Source: Gottfriedia luciferensis
GTDB lineage: Bacteria; Bacillota; Bacilli; Bacillales; Bacillaceae_G
NCBI RefSeq assembly: GCF_001712755.1
Contig: NZ_MDKC01000001.1
Span: 434,001-498,000 of the forward strand
DNA length: 64,000 bases
Direction: 5' to 3'
The first letter of the stretch is position 1, and each line of letters begins with the position of its first letter. The position numbers and the translations under genes were made by a program. Shown here in pieces: positions 8,211 through 16,627 of the stretch. The notes under the pieces were generated by a model. The model did not search any database and had not been told where the DNA came from. It was given only the letters and a program-made list of their open reading frames with translations.

Positions 8211-9254
8211 ATGGAAAGTATCCATGAGATACTAAATGAAATTACATCAGCTAAAGAGGGTGATGTATTAGCGACTATTATTCATGTAGAAGGCTCAGCA
8301 TACCGGAAAGAAGGAGCTTCTATGTTGTTTAAGGGAAATGGGAAAGAGGTTGGCTTACTAAGTGCCGGTTGCCTTGAAGCAGATTTGTCATATCGAGTTC
8401 AAGAAACAAGAGTAAGAAAAACACCTCAAACTGTTACCTATGACATGAGTGCAGAGGATGATTTAACATGGGGAAATGGAGCAGGGTGTAACGGAATTAT
8501 TACTGTGCTTTTAGAGCCAATTGATGAAAGTATGTTTAATTTACTAACTAAATTAAAAAGATTCTTATTAAATGGTATGAGTGTATCGATGATGAAAATT
8601 TTATTTGACGATCGTAATGAAGTTGAAACTTTATTCCTCGTGGATGAACAGACCTTTTTTGGAAATTGTAATGAAAGAAATTTAGATCAGGTTAAAAGTG
8701 CTCTTAATGAATTACATTATACTAATCAAAAAAGTGGGTTACGAATGATTAAACCGCTTAAAACTAATACGTATCTACATACTTTTTATCCAAAGCCTCG
8801 ATTATTCGTGTTCGGAGCAGGTAAAGATGCGATTCCTTTAGTAAAACTTGCATCTTTAGCAGGATTCTTTGTAACGATAACTGATTGGCGTGCAGATCTT
8901 TGCTCTAAAGAATACTTTCCAGACGCAGATCAAATTCTTGTGGGCTTTCCGAGCGAAATCATACCAAGACTTCAATTGACTGCTTCTGATTCTGCTATAA
9001 TCATTACCCATCAATTCCAAAAAGACAAGGAAATAGTAAATCATATTTTAAATATTCATCTTAAGTATTTAGGAGTTCTAGGTGGAAAAAAACGAATACA
9101 ACGACTTTTGGAAGGTAAAAAAGTAGATACAGAAATAAACAGTCCAGCTGGCCTACAAATTGGTGCTGAAGGACCAGAAGAGATTGCAATCAGTATTGTT
9201 GGTGAACTAATTCAACGACAAAGAATAAAGAAGATATCTAAGTATGAAGAATAG
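8211..9254 (+). CDS. pucA: XdhC-type molybdenum cofactor insertion protein
   Basis: Chaperone that binds molybdenum cofactor, promotes its sulfuration and delivers it to xanthine dehydrogenase. The 347 residues show the XdhC/CoxI N-terminal domain (GSAYRKEGASM at about 29-39, SAGCLE at about 51-56 with the conserved cysteine) and the C-terminal Rossmann domain (VFGAGKDAIPL near residue 200, DWRADLC). First gene of a five-gene cluster in the B. subtilis pucABCDE order. Its last 11 bases overlap the next gene, so the two are translationally coupled. Promoter and operator before the gene are not obvious; in B. subtilis this operon is activated by PucR and allantoin-type signals, which is family knowledge only. 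Confidence 0.9.
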   Translation: MESIHEILNEITSAKEGDVLATIIHVEGSAYRKEGASMLFKGNGKEVGLLSAGCLEADLSYRVQETRVRKTPQTVTYDMSAEDDLTWGNGAGCNGIITVLLEPIDESMFNLLTKLKRFLLNGMSVSMMKILFDDRNEVETLFLVDEQTFFGNCNERNLDQVKSALNELHYTNQKSGLRMIKPLKTNTYLHTFYPKPRLFVFGAGKDAIPLVKLASLAGFFVTITDWRADLCSKEYFPDADQILVGFPSEIIPRLQLTASDSAIIITHQFQKDKEIVNHILNIHLKYLGVLGGKKRIQRLLEGKKVDTEINSPAGLQIGAEGPEEIAISIVGELIQRQRIKKISKYEE

Positions 9255-9891
9255 TAGAATCGTTGCAATTTTACTTGCTGCAGGTAGTAGTAAAAGAATG
9301 GGACAGAATAAAATGTCACTTCCATTAGGTAATTCTACAATTGGAAGTATCGGTTTACGTACATTTATCAATTCTAATATTGACCATGTTTTTGTCGTAA
9401 CAAAAGAAGATGATTCACTAAATTGGATTAGCAAAGATCTTTTTCAAAAACCTTATAAAGATTCATGGACACATGTTCCATGCGCAAGTGCTAACAAGGG
9501 ACAATCATATTCTCTAAAATGTGGTTTAAATCAAACCCTAAAATCAAAGGCTTTAGGGATCATGATTCTCCTAGCAGACCAACCTTTTTTATCAATCCAT
9601 ACGATTAATGAATTACATGAAATTTATTTAAATCGTGTTAGTGAGAATTCAACAATTCCTTTTTTAGCAGCAAGCTTCCAAGGCTTTCCTAGACCCCCTA
9701 TTATACTATCACCAAATACGATACCTGAGTTATTCATGTTAAATGGAGATGAAGGAGCAAGAGCAATTATTCGGAATCATACTAATCTAGAAGATTTTTT
9801 AGTTGAATTTGAGAATAAGTGGGATTTTTTCGATATCGATACAAAAGAGGCGTATGATGTAGCGAAGGGAGTTGATTTTATTTGTGATTAG
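9244..9891 (+). CDS. pucB: MobA/MocA-like molybdenum cofactor cytidylyltransferase
   Basis: NTP-transferase-fold enzyme expected to attach CMP (or another nucleotide) to molybdopterin for xanthine dehydrogenase. 215 residues with the nucleotide-binding signature ILLAAGSSKRMGQNK (8-22), LADQPF (the metal-binding Asp motif, about 114-119) and NGDEGARA near 178, all typical of MocA. It overlaps pucA by 11 bases and is overlapped by the pucC frame, so it lies within a tight operon. Whether the nucleotide is CTP or GTP cannot be read off reliably. Confidence 0.87.
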   Translation: MKNSRIVAILLAAGSSKRMGQNKMSLPLGNSTIGSIGLRTFINSNIDHVFVVTKEDDSLNWISKDLFQKPYKDSWTHVPCASANKGQSYSLKCGLNQTLKSKALGIMILLADQPFLSIHTINELHEIYLNRVSENSTIPFLAASFQGFPRPPIILSPNTIPELFMLNGDEGARAIIRNHTNLEDFLVEFENKWDFFDIDTKEAYDVAKGVDFICD

Positions 9892-10768
9892 AAAAGGAGA
9901 TGAGACCCTTAATAAGCAAGCCGTTTGGTTTCCAGATACACTTGAGAAAACATACAAATTAAAGCGGCAATATTATTATAATTCATGCCTTATTGCGGGA
10001 GGAACTCTTTTACAAACTGAATGGGAAAAGGGAATTCAGTGTCCGGAAAATATAATAAGTATAGAAAACATTAAAGAATTGAAGGAAATTGAATTAGTGA
10101 CAAAATATGGGCAATCTTTTATCCAAATTGGAGCTTTAACAACTTTAGATTGTTGTAGGAATAATCCAATCTTCCTTGAAAATGTCCCAATCTTAGTGGA
10201 AGCTGTTCGCAATATTGCATCTCCAGCCATTCGTAACAGAGCAACAATCGGGGGGAATGTTGCAAATGGATATGGTGATGTCATTCCGGCATTATTAGTA
10301 TTGGATGCAAGTCTGTTATTGTATGATGGAGACAAAATTAAAGTAAAAAAATTAACAGAATGTATAAAAGAAAAGAACTTTTTATTAAATTCTATCCTCG
10401 TGAGTATTACTATTCCTGTTCAAAAAAAGAATACTCGTGAAAATTATTTTTATCAAAAAATAGGATTAAGAGAGAATTTTTGTCAAAGTATAGTGAGTAT
10501 CTGCGGTTATTTCAAAACCGGCAAAAAAAAGGTAATCGAAAAAGTTCACTTAGCAGTTAGTGGTAGCTCTTTTTTGCCCCAAAGGTTAAATCGTACAGAA
10601 GAGCTTATTAAAGAGTTACTCCTTCCACCATGTCAATTCAATGAAATAGCTCAGTCAATCAAAAAGGAATTCAATCCTCCTTCTGATCATTTTTCATCTT
10701 CGAACTATAAACAGGACATTACAATTAATATTATAGTTTCCGAGATTGCTAAACTAAGTAGTAAATGA
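9872..10768 (+). CDS. pucC: Xanthine dehydrogenase FAD-binding subunit
   Basis: FAD subunit that passes electrons from the iron-sulfur subunit to NAD in the xanthine dehydrogenase complex. About 290 residues with the CO-dehydrogenase flavoprotein fold: IAGGTLL near 42-48 (FAD pyrophosphate loop) and the second FAD motif NRATIGGNVANGYGDVIPAL near 126-145. The start is uncertain. TTG at 9872 touches its possible ribosome site, GTG at 9884 lies 12 bases after AAGGGAG, and the best ribosome site (AAAGGAG, 9893-9899) has no in-frame start behind it. Homology only begins near codon 15, so a small 5' lesion is possible. Confidence 0.85.
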   Translation: MILFVIRKGDETLNKQAVWFPDTLEKTYKLKRQYYYNSCLIAGGTLLQTEWEKGIQCPENIISIENIKELKEIELVTKYGQSFIQIGALTTLDCCRNNPIFLENVPILVEAVRNIASPAIRNRATIGGNVANGYGDVIPALLVLDASLLLYDGDKIKVKKLTECIKEKNFLLNSILVSITIPVQKKNTRENYFYQKIGLRENFCQSIVSICGYFKTGKKKVIEKVHLAVSGSSFLPQRLNRTEELIKELLLPPCQFNEIAQSIKKEFNPPSDHFSSSNYKQDITINIIVSEIAKLSSK

Positions 10769-10779
10769 GAGGTGATTGA

Positions 10780-13044
10780 ATGCGTAAAGATTTGACCCCT
10801 ACCAATAAGGAAAGAAGAATTCGTCCTGATGGTTTAAACAAGGTGACCGGAAATCTGAAATATCTTACGGACCTTTCCTTTCCAAAAATGTTATATGGGA
10901 AAGTATTAAGAAGTACAGAGCCACATGCTGAAATCTTATCTATTTCAATTGAAGAAGCTGAAAAAATTTCGGGTGTTAAAGCTATTGTTACTTATAAGGA
11001 TATTCCAGGTTTAAATGGTTTTGGTCTGATCGTTCCTGACCAACCTGTTTTTTGTAAAGACCGGGTAAGGTATATCGGTGATGCAATTGCAGCAATCGCC
11101 GCTGATTCAGAAGAAATCGCTGAACAGGCTTTAAAGTTGATAAAAGTGGAATATAGAAAGCTACCTGTTATTGATAGCCCTGAAATGGCCCTTCGCCTTG
11201 ATGCTCCTAAATTACATGAACAAGGAAATATTTTACATCAGTCTAAATATCAAAAAGGTGATGTTGACGAAGGGTTTCGAGAATGTAGTATGATTATTGA
11301 AGAAACATATGAGTTACCTAGGCAAATGCATGCATATATGGAAACAGAAGGTGGAGTAATTGTCCCTGAAATAAATGGGGATTTAACGGTGTATGTTGGA
11401 ACACAGCATGGTTTTAAAGATCGATTTCAATTGGCCAGGATTCTAAATATGCCAGAAGAAACAATTCGAATTATCTCTAGCCCAATGGGTGGTTCATTTG
11501 GAGGGAAAGATGAATTAAATATTCAACCATACGGTGCATTGTTAGCTCTAAAAACTAAATGTCCAATAAAAATTCACCAAAGTAGAAGCGAATCTGTTAA
11601 GTCTGGATTAAAACGACATCCAATGAAAATTACAATGAAAACAGGTGTAAACGCAATTGGAGAAATTAAAGCACATAAAGTAAAAATTATTGCTGATACA
11701 GGTGCATACGCAACATTAGGTCCTGCAGTTTTAGATTTTGCTATTGAACATGCATCAGGACCTTATATCATATCTAATATTGAAATTGAAGGGTATTCAG
11801 TATTTACGAATAATGGAGTTGCTGGTGAATTTAGAGGATTTGGAGGAAATCAAATTACGTTTGCTCTTGAGGGTCAAATCGATCGAATTGCTGAAAAGCT
11901 TAATATGGATCCAATCGAATTTCGTTTAATAAATCTAAGAAAAATAAATGATTTAGGCCCATTAGGTCAAAAAATCGTACCAACAAACAGTGCTTTTGAT
12001 GTATTAAATCGAATATGTAAAACACCTGTACTAAATAAAAATGAGCATAATCAGAATTGGAAGGTTTATGGAAAAGGTATTGCGATCACAATGCATGGTG
12101 GGGGACTTGGGGTCGACAGAATAGACCCAGCGGGAGGTCGGTTATCGTTTACTCGAAAAGGTAAAATAGAAGCAGCTTTTGGATTTGAAGAATGTGGTCA
12201 AGGTATTCTAGCTGTAATTGAAACATTATTAATCGATGAATTTAATTGTTCTGAACAAGATATTAATATTATTATAGGTGATACTGAATTGGTGCCAATT
12301 AGTGGTTCTTCTACAGCATCGAGAGCTACAAGCATGGTGTGGCATTCTTTAAAAAGAATGGAAGCTTCATTTAAGATCCAAGTTCTTGAACTAGCTCAAA
12401 AGGTTACTAGATTACCGATTAACTTTCTTGAAATGGGACCTAAAGGGATTTGGCTAAAAGTTAACGATAGAGAAGAAAAATTTATTATGACGTATAAAGA
12501 GCTTGCTCAAAAATTGCCTCAAAAACAAGATATAATCGTTCAGACATCTTTTGATTTTCCGATAAGTCCTGATGCTACTGTTGGAGGTAGTCACTATCTT
12601 TATTCTTTCGCATCCGTTTTGGCACAAGTTGAAGTAGACCTTTTGACTGGAAAAACCAAGATCATTGGATTAGACCAAGTAGTTGCTGCTGGTCCAGTTG
12701 TCAATCTTTTAGGTTATAAAGGTCAAATCGAGGGTGGAGGTGTTATGGCATTAGGGTATACATTGATGGAAGATTCGATAATGGAAAAAGGTAAATACAT
12801 TTCTGATAACTTTGATACGTATTTAATACCAACAATTTGTGATGTTCCATCTAAATTAAATGTAGTCCCAATAGAAAATCTTGTTGAAGAAGATTCATTT
12901 GGACCTAGAGGAGTTGGAGAAATCGGAACAGTTGCTGTTGCTCCTGCAATTGCTAGGGCAATTTTCGACGCAACAGGATGTTGGATCAATAAATTACCAA
13001 TTTCCCCAGAATATTTATTGCAATTAATAAATTCAAGGAGATGA
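10780..13044 (+). CDS. pucD: Xanthine dehydrogenase molybdenum-binding subunit
   Basis: Catalytic subunit that hydroxylates hypoxanthine and xanthine to urate with molybdenum-molybdopterin. 754 residues in the usual size range. Seen: N-terminal 'hammerhead' domain, GGSFGGKDE (Moco-binding), EFRGFGGNQ, FEECGQG and, near the C-terminus, GPRGVGEIG with the invariant catalytic glutamate at residue 714. Clean ribosome site AGGTGA 4 bases before ATG; 11 bases after pucC and 4 bases before pucE. Other molybdenum hydroxylases (nicotinate or aldehyde dehydrogenases) share this fold. The puc gene order is what favours xanthine. Confidence 0.9.
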   Translation: MRKDLTPTNKERRIRPDGLNKVTGNLKYLTDLSFPKMLYGKVLRSTEPHAEILSISIEEAEKISGVKAIVTYKDIPGLNGFGLIVPDQPVFCKDRVRYIGDAIAAIAADSEEIAEQALKLIKVEYRKLPVIDSPEMALRLDAPKLHEQGNILHQSKYQKGDVDEGFRECSMIIEETYELPRQMHAYMETEGGVIVPEINGDLTVYVGTQHGFKDRFQLARILNMPEETIRIISSPMGGSFGGKDELNIQPYGALLALKTKCPIKIHQSRSESVKSGLKRHPMKITMKTGVNAIGEIKAHKVKIIADTGAYATLGPAVLDFAIEHASGPYIISNIEIEGYSVFTNNGVAGEFRGFGGNQITFALEGQIDRIAEKLNMDPIEFRLINLRKINDLGPLGQKIVPTNSAFDVLNRICKTPVLNKNEHNQNWKVYGKGIAITMHGGGLGVDRIDPAGGRLSFTRKGKIEAAFGFEECGQGILAVIETLLIDEFNCSEQDINIIIGDTELVPISGSSTASRATSMVWHSLKRMEASFKIQVLELAQKVTRLPINFLEMGPKGIWLKVNDREEKFIMTYKELAQKLPQKQDIIVQTSFDFPISPDATVGGSHYLYSFASVLAQVEVDLLTGKTKIIGLDQVVAAGPVVNLLGYKGQIEGGGVMALGYTLMEDSIMEKGKYISDNFDTYLIPTICDVPSKLNVVPIENLVEEDSFGPRGVGEIGTVAVAPAIARAIFDATGCWINKLPISPEYLLQLINSRR

Positions 13045-13048
13045 GCTA

Positions 13049-13561
13049 ATGGGTATGAATAAATATGATCAAGATCAACCTATTCATTTACTTGAACTAA
13101 ATTTAAAAATAAATAATAAGGAAAAGCAATTATATGTTTCACCTACCAAACGTCTAATTGACATTTTAAGAGATGAATTAAAACTGACGGGAACTAAAAT
13201 CTCATGTGAAATTGGTCGGTGTGGGGCATGTGCGGTTCATATGGATAATAAATTAGTTAATTCTTGTCTGATGATGGCCTATCAAGTAAATAATACATCA
13301 ATTTGTACAATTGAAGGAATAGCAGAAAAAGGGCTCCACCCGATTCAATTATCTTTCTTAGAAGAGGGCGGATATCAATGTGGATATTGCACTCCAGGTA
13401 TGATAATGGCTGTAAAAGCGCTTCTTGATACAAATTCAAATCCTACAGATGAAGAAATAAATGAAGCTTTATCAGGTAATTTATGTAGATGTACAGGATA
13501 CACAGGAATAAAACGGTCGATCCAAAAAGCAATTAAACTCATTAATAAGAATGATAGTTAA
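13049..13561 (+). CDS. pucE: Xanthine dehydrogenase 2Fe-2S subunit
   Basis: Small electron-transfer subunit with two 2Fe-2S clusters. 170 residues. The N-terminal plant-ferredoxin-type cluster ligands are C53, C58, C61 and C73. The C-terminal helical-domain cluster ligands are C111, C114, C146 and C148, in CGYCTPGMIM and NLCRCTGYTGI. All eight ligands are intact. Last gene of the puc operon; a ribosome site (AAGGAGATGA) overlaps the end of pucD. No strong terminator follows at once. Confidence 0.93.
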   Translation: MGMNKYDQDQPIHLLELNLKINNKEKQLYVSPTKRLIDILRDELKLTGTKISCEIGRCGACAVHMDNKLVNSCLMMAYQVNNTSICTIEGIAEKGLHPIQLSFLEEGGYQCGYCTPGMIMAVKALLDTNSNPTDEEINEALSGNLCRCTGYTGIKRSIQKAIKLINKNDS

Positions 13562-14000
13562 ATTCTTTTAAAGTAAAAAAATTATACTCATTTAAAACTT
13601 TTCCTTCTATAATTCACCTATTGTTCATAGGGAAAATATGAGGGGATTTTTTGTGTTTTGAGCTATTTTAAATTTCCATTTGGTGCATTTGTTGTTTTTT
13701 GCATTTTTAAAATAATAAGTAACCGGGTGCTCAATAATAATTTTTATAGATTGTTCTATTTATATTGTTTACTAATGATCATATTAAAGAGAACCTCAAA
13801 AGGGTGGATTTTTTCCTGGATTTAGTATAAAGAAAGAAGTAAAAAGAGTATCTTTTAAGTAATGTAATGAAATTATAAATTTAATTTTGTTTGTATCTAA
13901 CTGAATAATGGGATAAGGGTTTATTTCTGAAAATTCAGAAATATGATATTCTAAAATAAACTGGTTAGATTTTTTATTAGTCATAAAAAAAGGAAGGGGT
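13562..14000. other. Gene-free stretch between puc operon and the sensor kinase
   Basis: About 440 bases, AT-rich. A minus-strand frame of 62 codons (13796-13984) lacks a ribosome site and is probably not a gene. CTATtgttcATAG near 13618 is a weak hairpin, so puc transcripts may end loosely here. GGAAGGGG before 14001 is the ribosome site of the next gene. Confidence 0.45.
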
Positions 14001-14847
14001 ATGATGACTTTGGTTTCAAATAGTAATTTATCATTAAATAAAGAAAATCAATTAATTAATCATGTTGACCTACATGAAGTTTTTAATAACATGGCGGAAG
14101 TCTTTGAAACAATAACGGAGTATTCACTTATTCCATATGAAATTAAGGTGATACCCGATCAGAATGGGATACTAGCTATTTTTAGTAATATATCTGAGAG
14201 ATGAAAAACTAAAAATAATAGGAGAAATGGCTGCTGGTGTAGCGCACGAAATTAGAAATCCTCTTACTACAGTAAAGGGATTTTTACAATTAGGATTACA
14301 AAATAAAGACTTTGAAAGCTATAGTCAAATATTTGAATTAATGATCGATGAAATTAATCGGGTAAATGCAATTATTACTGAATTTCTCGATATTGCAAAG
14401 AAAAAGCCTAACAAGCTTGAAGAACATAATTTAAATCAAATAATAAATACTTTTTATCCATTACTTGAAACTAGAGCATTAAAAGAGGACAAACTCATTA
14501 TAAGAGAGCTAAATGAAATTCCTAATTTAATCATTGATCAAAATGAAATCCGACAGCTACTTTTAAATATGGTTAGTAATTCCTTAGATGCAATGGATGT
14601 TAGAAAAATTGTAAAAATACATACTTATATTGAAGACGATAAAATTGTTATGTCAATTAATGATGAAGGAACTGGGATTCCACCTGAAATAATCGAGAGA
14701 ATTTCCACACCATTTGTCACATCAAAAGAAAATGGAACTGGATTGGGATTAGCAATTTGTTATGCGATTGCAAAGCGAAATAACGCAACCATTGATTTTA
14801 CAACTAGTGACAATGGTACGAATTTTAATATTAGATTTAATAGATGA
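14001..14847 (+). pseudogene. Frameshifted sporulation-type sensor histidine kinase
   Basis: Two frames together make one kinase. Frame one (14001-14204) encodes the end of a short PAS-like input domain, ..AIFSNISER, then hits TGA. The second frame (open from about 14205, first ATG 14227, to 14847) continues DEKLKIIGEMAAGVAHEIRNPLTTVKGFLQL, the H-box with its histidine, then an N-box (NMVSNSLDAM), G1 (DEGTGIP), F-box (TPFVTSKENG) and G2 (GTGLGLAICYA). One base change near 14200 joins them. Catalytic parts look intact and resemble Bacillus phosphorelay kinases without membrane helices. The ATG at 14227 has GGAGA only one or two bases upstream, a poor start. A sequence error or programmed shift cannot be excluded. 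Confidence 0.75.
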
Positions 14848-14957
14848 GTGCTTTTCGTTAAAAATAATTTTGTTAAAATTAAATATAAATTAATAGCTTT
14901 TTTCGCATAATAAGTTGCTATAAGTAATTATAAATTTATATATAATTTGGAGATAAT

Positions 14958-15010
14958 TGATGACGGCAACGATTCGGCAAATAACGTAATTGTTGCCATT
15001 ACACTTTTTA
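14958..15010 (+). terminator. Possible terminator after the kinase
   Basis: GGCAACgAT pairs with ATtGTTGCC, and a CTTTTT run follows about 10 bases later. Weak spacing makes this a tentative call. Confidence 0.4.
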
Positions 15011-15163
15011 GTATTTAACTAATTGTTTCATGCTCCATGATATCTCAAATACAATTTTGTGAATTTTGTCACAAGAAAATACATAATATCGAGAATTAAT
15101 CCTAAACTTTATATGTTAAATTTAACTTGTGAAAATCATAACAAATATAAAGGTGGTAATCTT

Positions 15164-15286
15164 ATGTTCTTAGTAATCGGATTTTGTGCAATGCTATTAT
15201 TTTATTTAGTCGCAATCACAACATTAGTTATTTTAACATATAGACAAGGACCACAAGATTGTATAATGGAAGACATCAGAAATTAG
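15164..15286 (+). CDS. Small single-pass membrane protein, 40 residues
   Basis: ATG at 15164 follows AAAGGTGG at a good distance, and the 40 residues consist of one hydrophobic helix (FLVIGFCAMLLFYLVAITTL and on) with a short polar C-terminus ending MEDIRN. A longer frame from 15059 would bury the ribosome site, so I reject it. A strong terminator follows, making a single-gene unit. No family recognised. Confidence 0.6.
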   Translation: MFLVIGFCAMLLFYLVAITTLVILTYRQGPQDCIMEDIRN

Positions 15287-15328
15287 CACGTAAGTAAATT
15301 TTTAAAGTTAATCTAAAGTTCATTAAAT

Positions 15329-15378
15329 GGGGTGCCTAAAAATTCGGTGTAACTGAAATTTCGGCACCCCTTATTTAT
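15329..15378 (+). terminator. Intrinsic terminator
   Basis: GGGGTGCC pairs with GGCACCCC, followed by TTATTTATT, about 40 bases after the 40-residue membrane protein gene. Confidence 0.75.
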
Positions 15379-15510
15379 TGATTAACAGGAACTTAAAAAG
15401 ATACAATTAATACATAAATAAAATTTGATTAAGACTAACAAAGTCTAACATATTTCATACTTTAAATAGAAGAACTTCTATTGGGCTACCAGACAAAAGG
15501 AGTGTGCAAG

Positions 15511-16428
15511 ATGGAACGGAAAAAAATAAATAAGCTTTTAATTTGGATGTTAATTTTGTCTCCGTTTTTATTCTTCCTAATACCGATATTAGTCGGTTTA
15601 ATTTTAACGCATCCATTTAGACGAAAAACCGAACAAACCCCTGCCGATTACAATTTGCAATTTGAAGAGGTTGAATTTAAGAGTAATCTTGATCAAGTTG
15701 TGCTAAGAGGATGGTGGATACCAGCAAAAAATTCAACATCTAAAACTGTTATAACTGCACACGGGTATACAGATGAACGAAGTCAAAAAAAGATTAATGG
15801 TCTTCGAATTGTCCAATCAATCCATGATCAAGGGTATAATGTATTGATGTTTGACTTCCGTAATAGTGGAAAATCAGGTGGACGAACAACAGGAATTGGA
15901 TATTATGAGCAGCATGATTTATCGTCGGCAGTCGAATATGTGATTAATCAACGAAATCAACTTGAAATTGTTTTGCTTGGATGGAGTATGGGTGGTGCGA
16001 CATGTTTATTAGTTGGCAGTCTTCATCCGCAAATTAAAGGAGTTATTGCAGATAGCCCATTTCATGATTTACAAACTTATTTGGAAGATAATTTAAGTGT
16101 TTGGTCAAAATTACCTAAAAAACCGTTTACTTCAATCATTTTACGTTCGATGAAACACCTATTAAAGATTAATCCAAAAGAAGTGTCTCCAGTCATATCA
16201 GTTCAAAAAGGAAATTCTACAAATTATTTATTAATTCATGGAAAAAATGATTTGAAAGTACCATTCAGTAGTAGTGAAATGATTTATGAACAAATCCCTA
16301 ATGAAAACGAAAAAACATTATGGCTAACAGAACATGGACATATTACAACATTTATTGAAGAACCTGAACCATATATGAAGAGAGTAATTGATTTTATTGA
16401 AAAGACGTTTTCGTCTAATGCAAATTAA
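15511..16428 (+). CDS. Membrane-anchored alpha/beta hydrolase, YqkD-like
   Basis: Serine hydrolase with an N-terminal membrane anchor (about residues 8-31) and an outward catalytic domain. Seen: HGYTDERS (oxyanion region), GWSMGGAT with the nucleophile serine, DSPFHDL after it, IHGKNDLKVPF with the acid residue, and TEHGHITTF with the catalytic histidine. About 305 residues. The start is the ATG at 15511, 8 bases after AAAGGAG; a TTG frame from 15481 includes that site. Similar to the B. subtilis YqkD group. Substrate unknown. Confidence 0.83.
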   Translation: MERKKINKLLIWMLILSPFLFFLIPILVGLILTHPFRRKTEQTPADYNLQFEEVEFKSNLDQVVLRGWWIPAKNSTSKTVITAHGYTDERSQKKINGLRIVQSIHDQGYNVLMFDFRNSGKSGGRTTGIGYYEQHDLSSAVEYVINQRNQLEIVLLGWSMGGATCLLVGSLHPQIKGVIADSPFHDLQTYLEDNLSVWSKLPKKPFTSIILRSMKHLLKINPKEVSPVISVQKGNSTNYLLIHGKNDLKVPFSSSEMIYEQIPNENEKTLWLTEHGHITTFIEEPEPYMKRVIDFIEKTFSSNAN

Positions 16429-16447
16429 ATAACTAATTAGATTTTGT

Positions 16448-16487
16448 AAAACAGATGAACCTTAAAGAGCGGTTTATCTGTTTTTTT
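16448..16487 (+). terminator. Intrinsic terminator
   Basis: AACAGATgAACC pairs with GGTTtATCTGTT and runs into seven T. Confidence 0.8.
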
Positions 16488-16627
16488 ATTTGAGGAAGAT
16501 ATTCTTCAGTACATGTACATGAAAGTAGAGCGTGTAGAAAATACTATTATTACTAAATTGGTTTAAATAAAAAGTATAATTTTTGCCCCAAAAAGCTCTA
16601 TTTTACTAAAAAGGCAGGCGAACTAAG

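Noticed and set aside
13796-13984. Minus-strand frame of 62 codons with a faint PAS-like NPYPIIQLD string
   Set aside because: No ribosome site (a poly-T tract precedes the start), and the likeness is too short to support.
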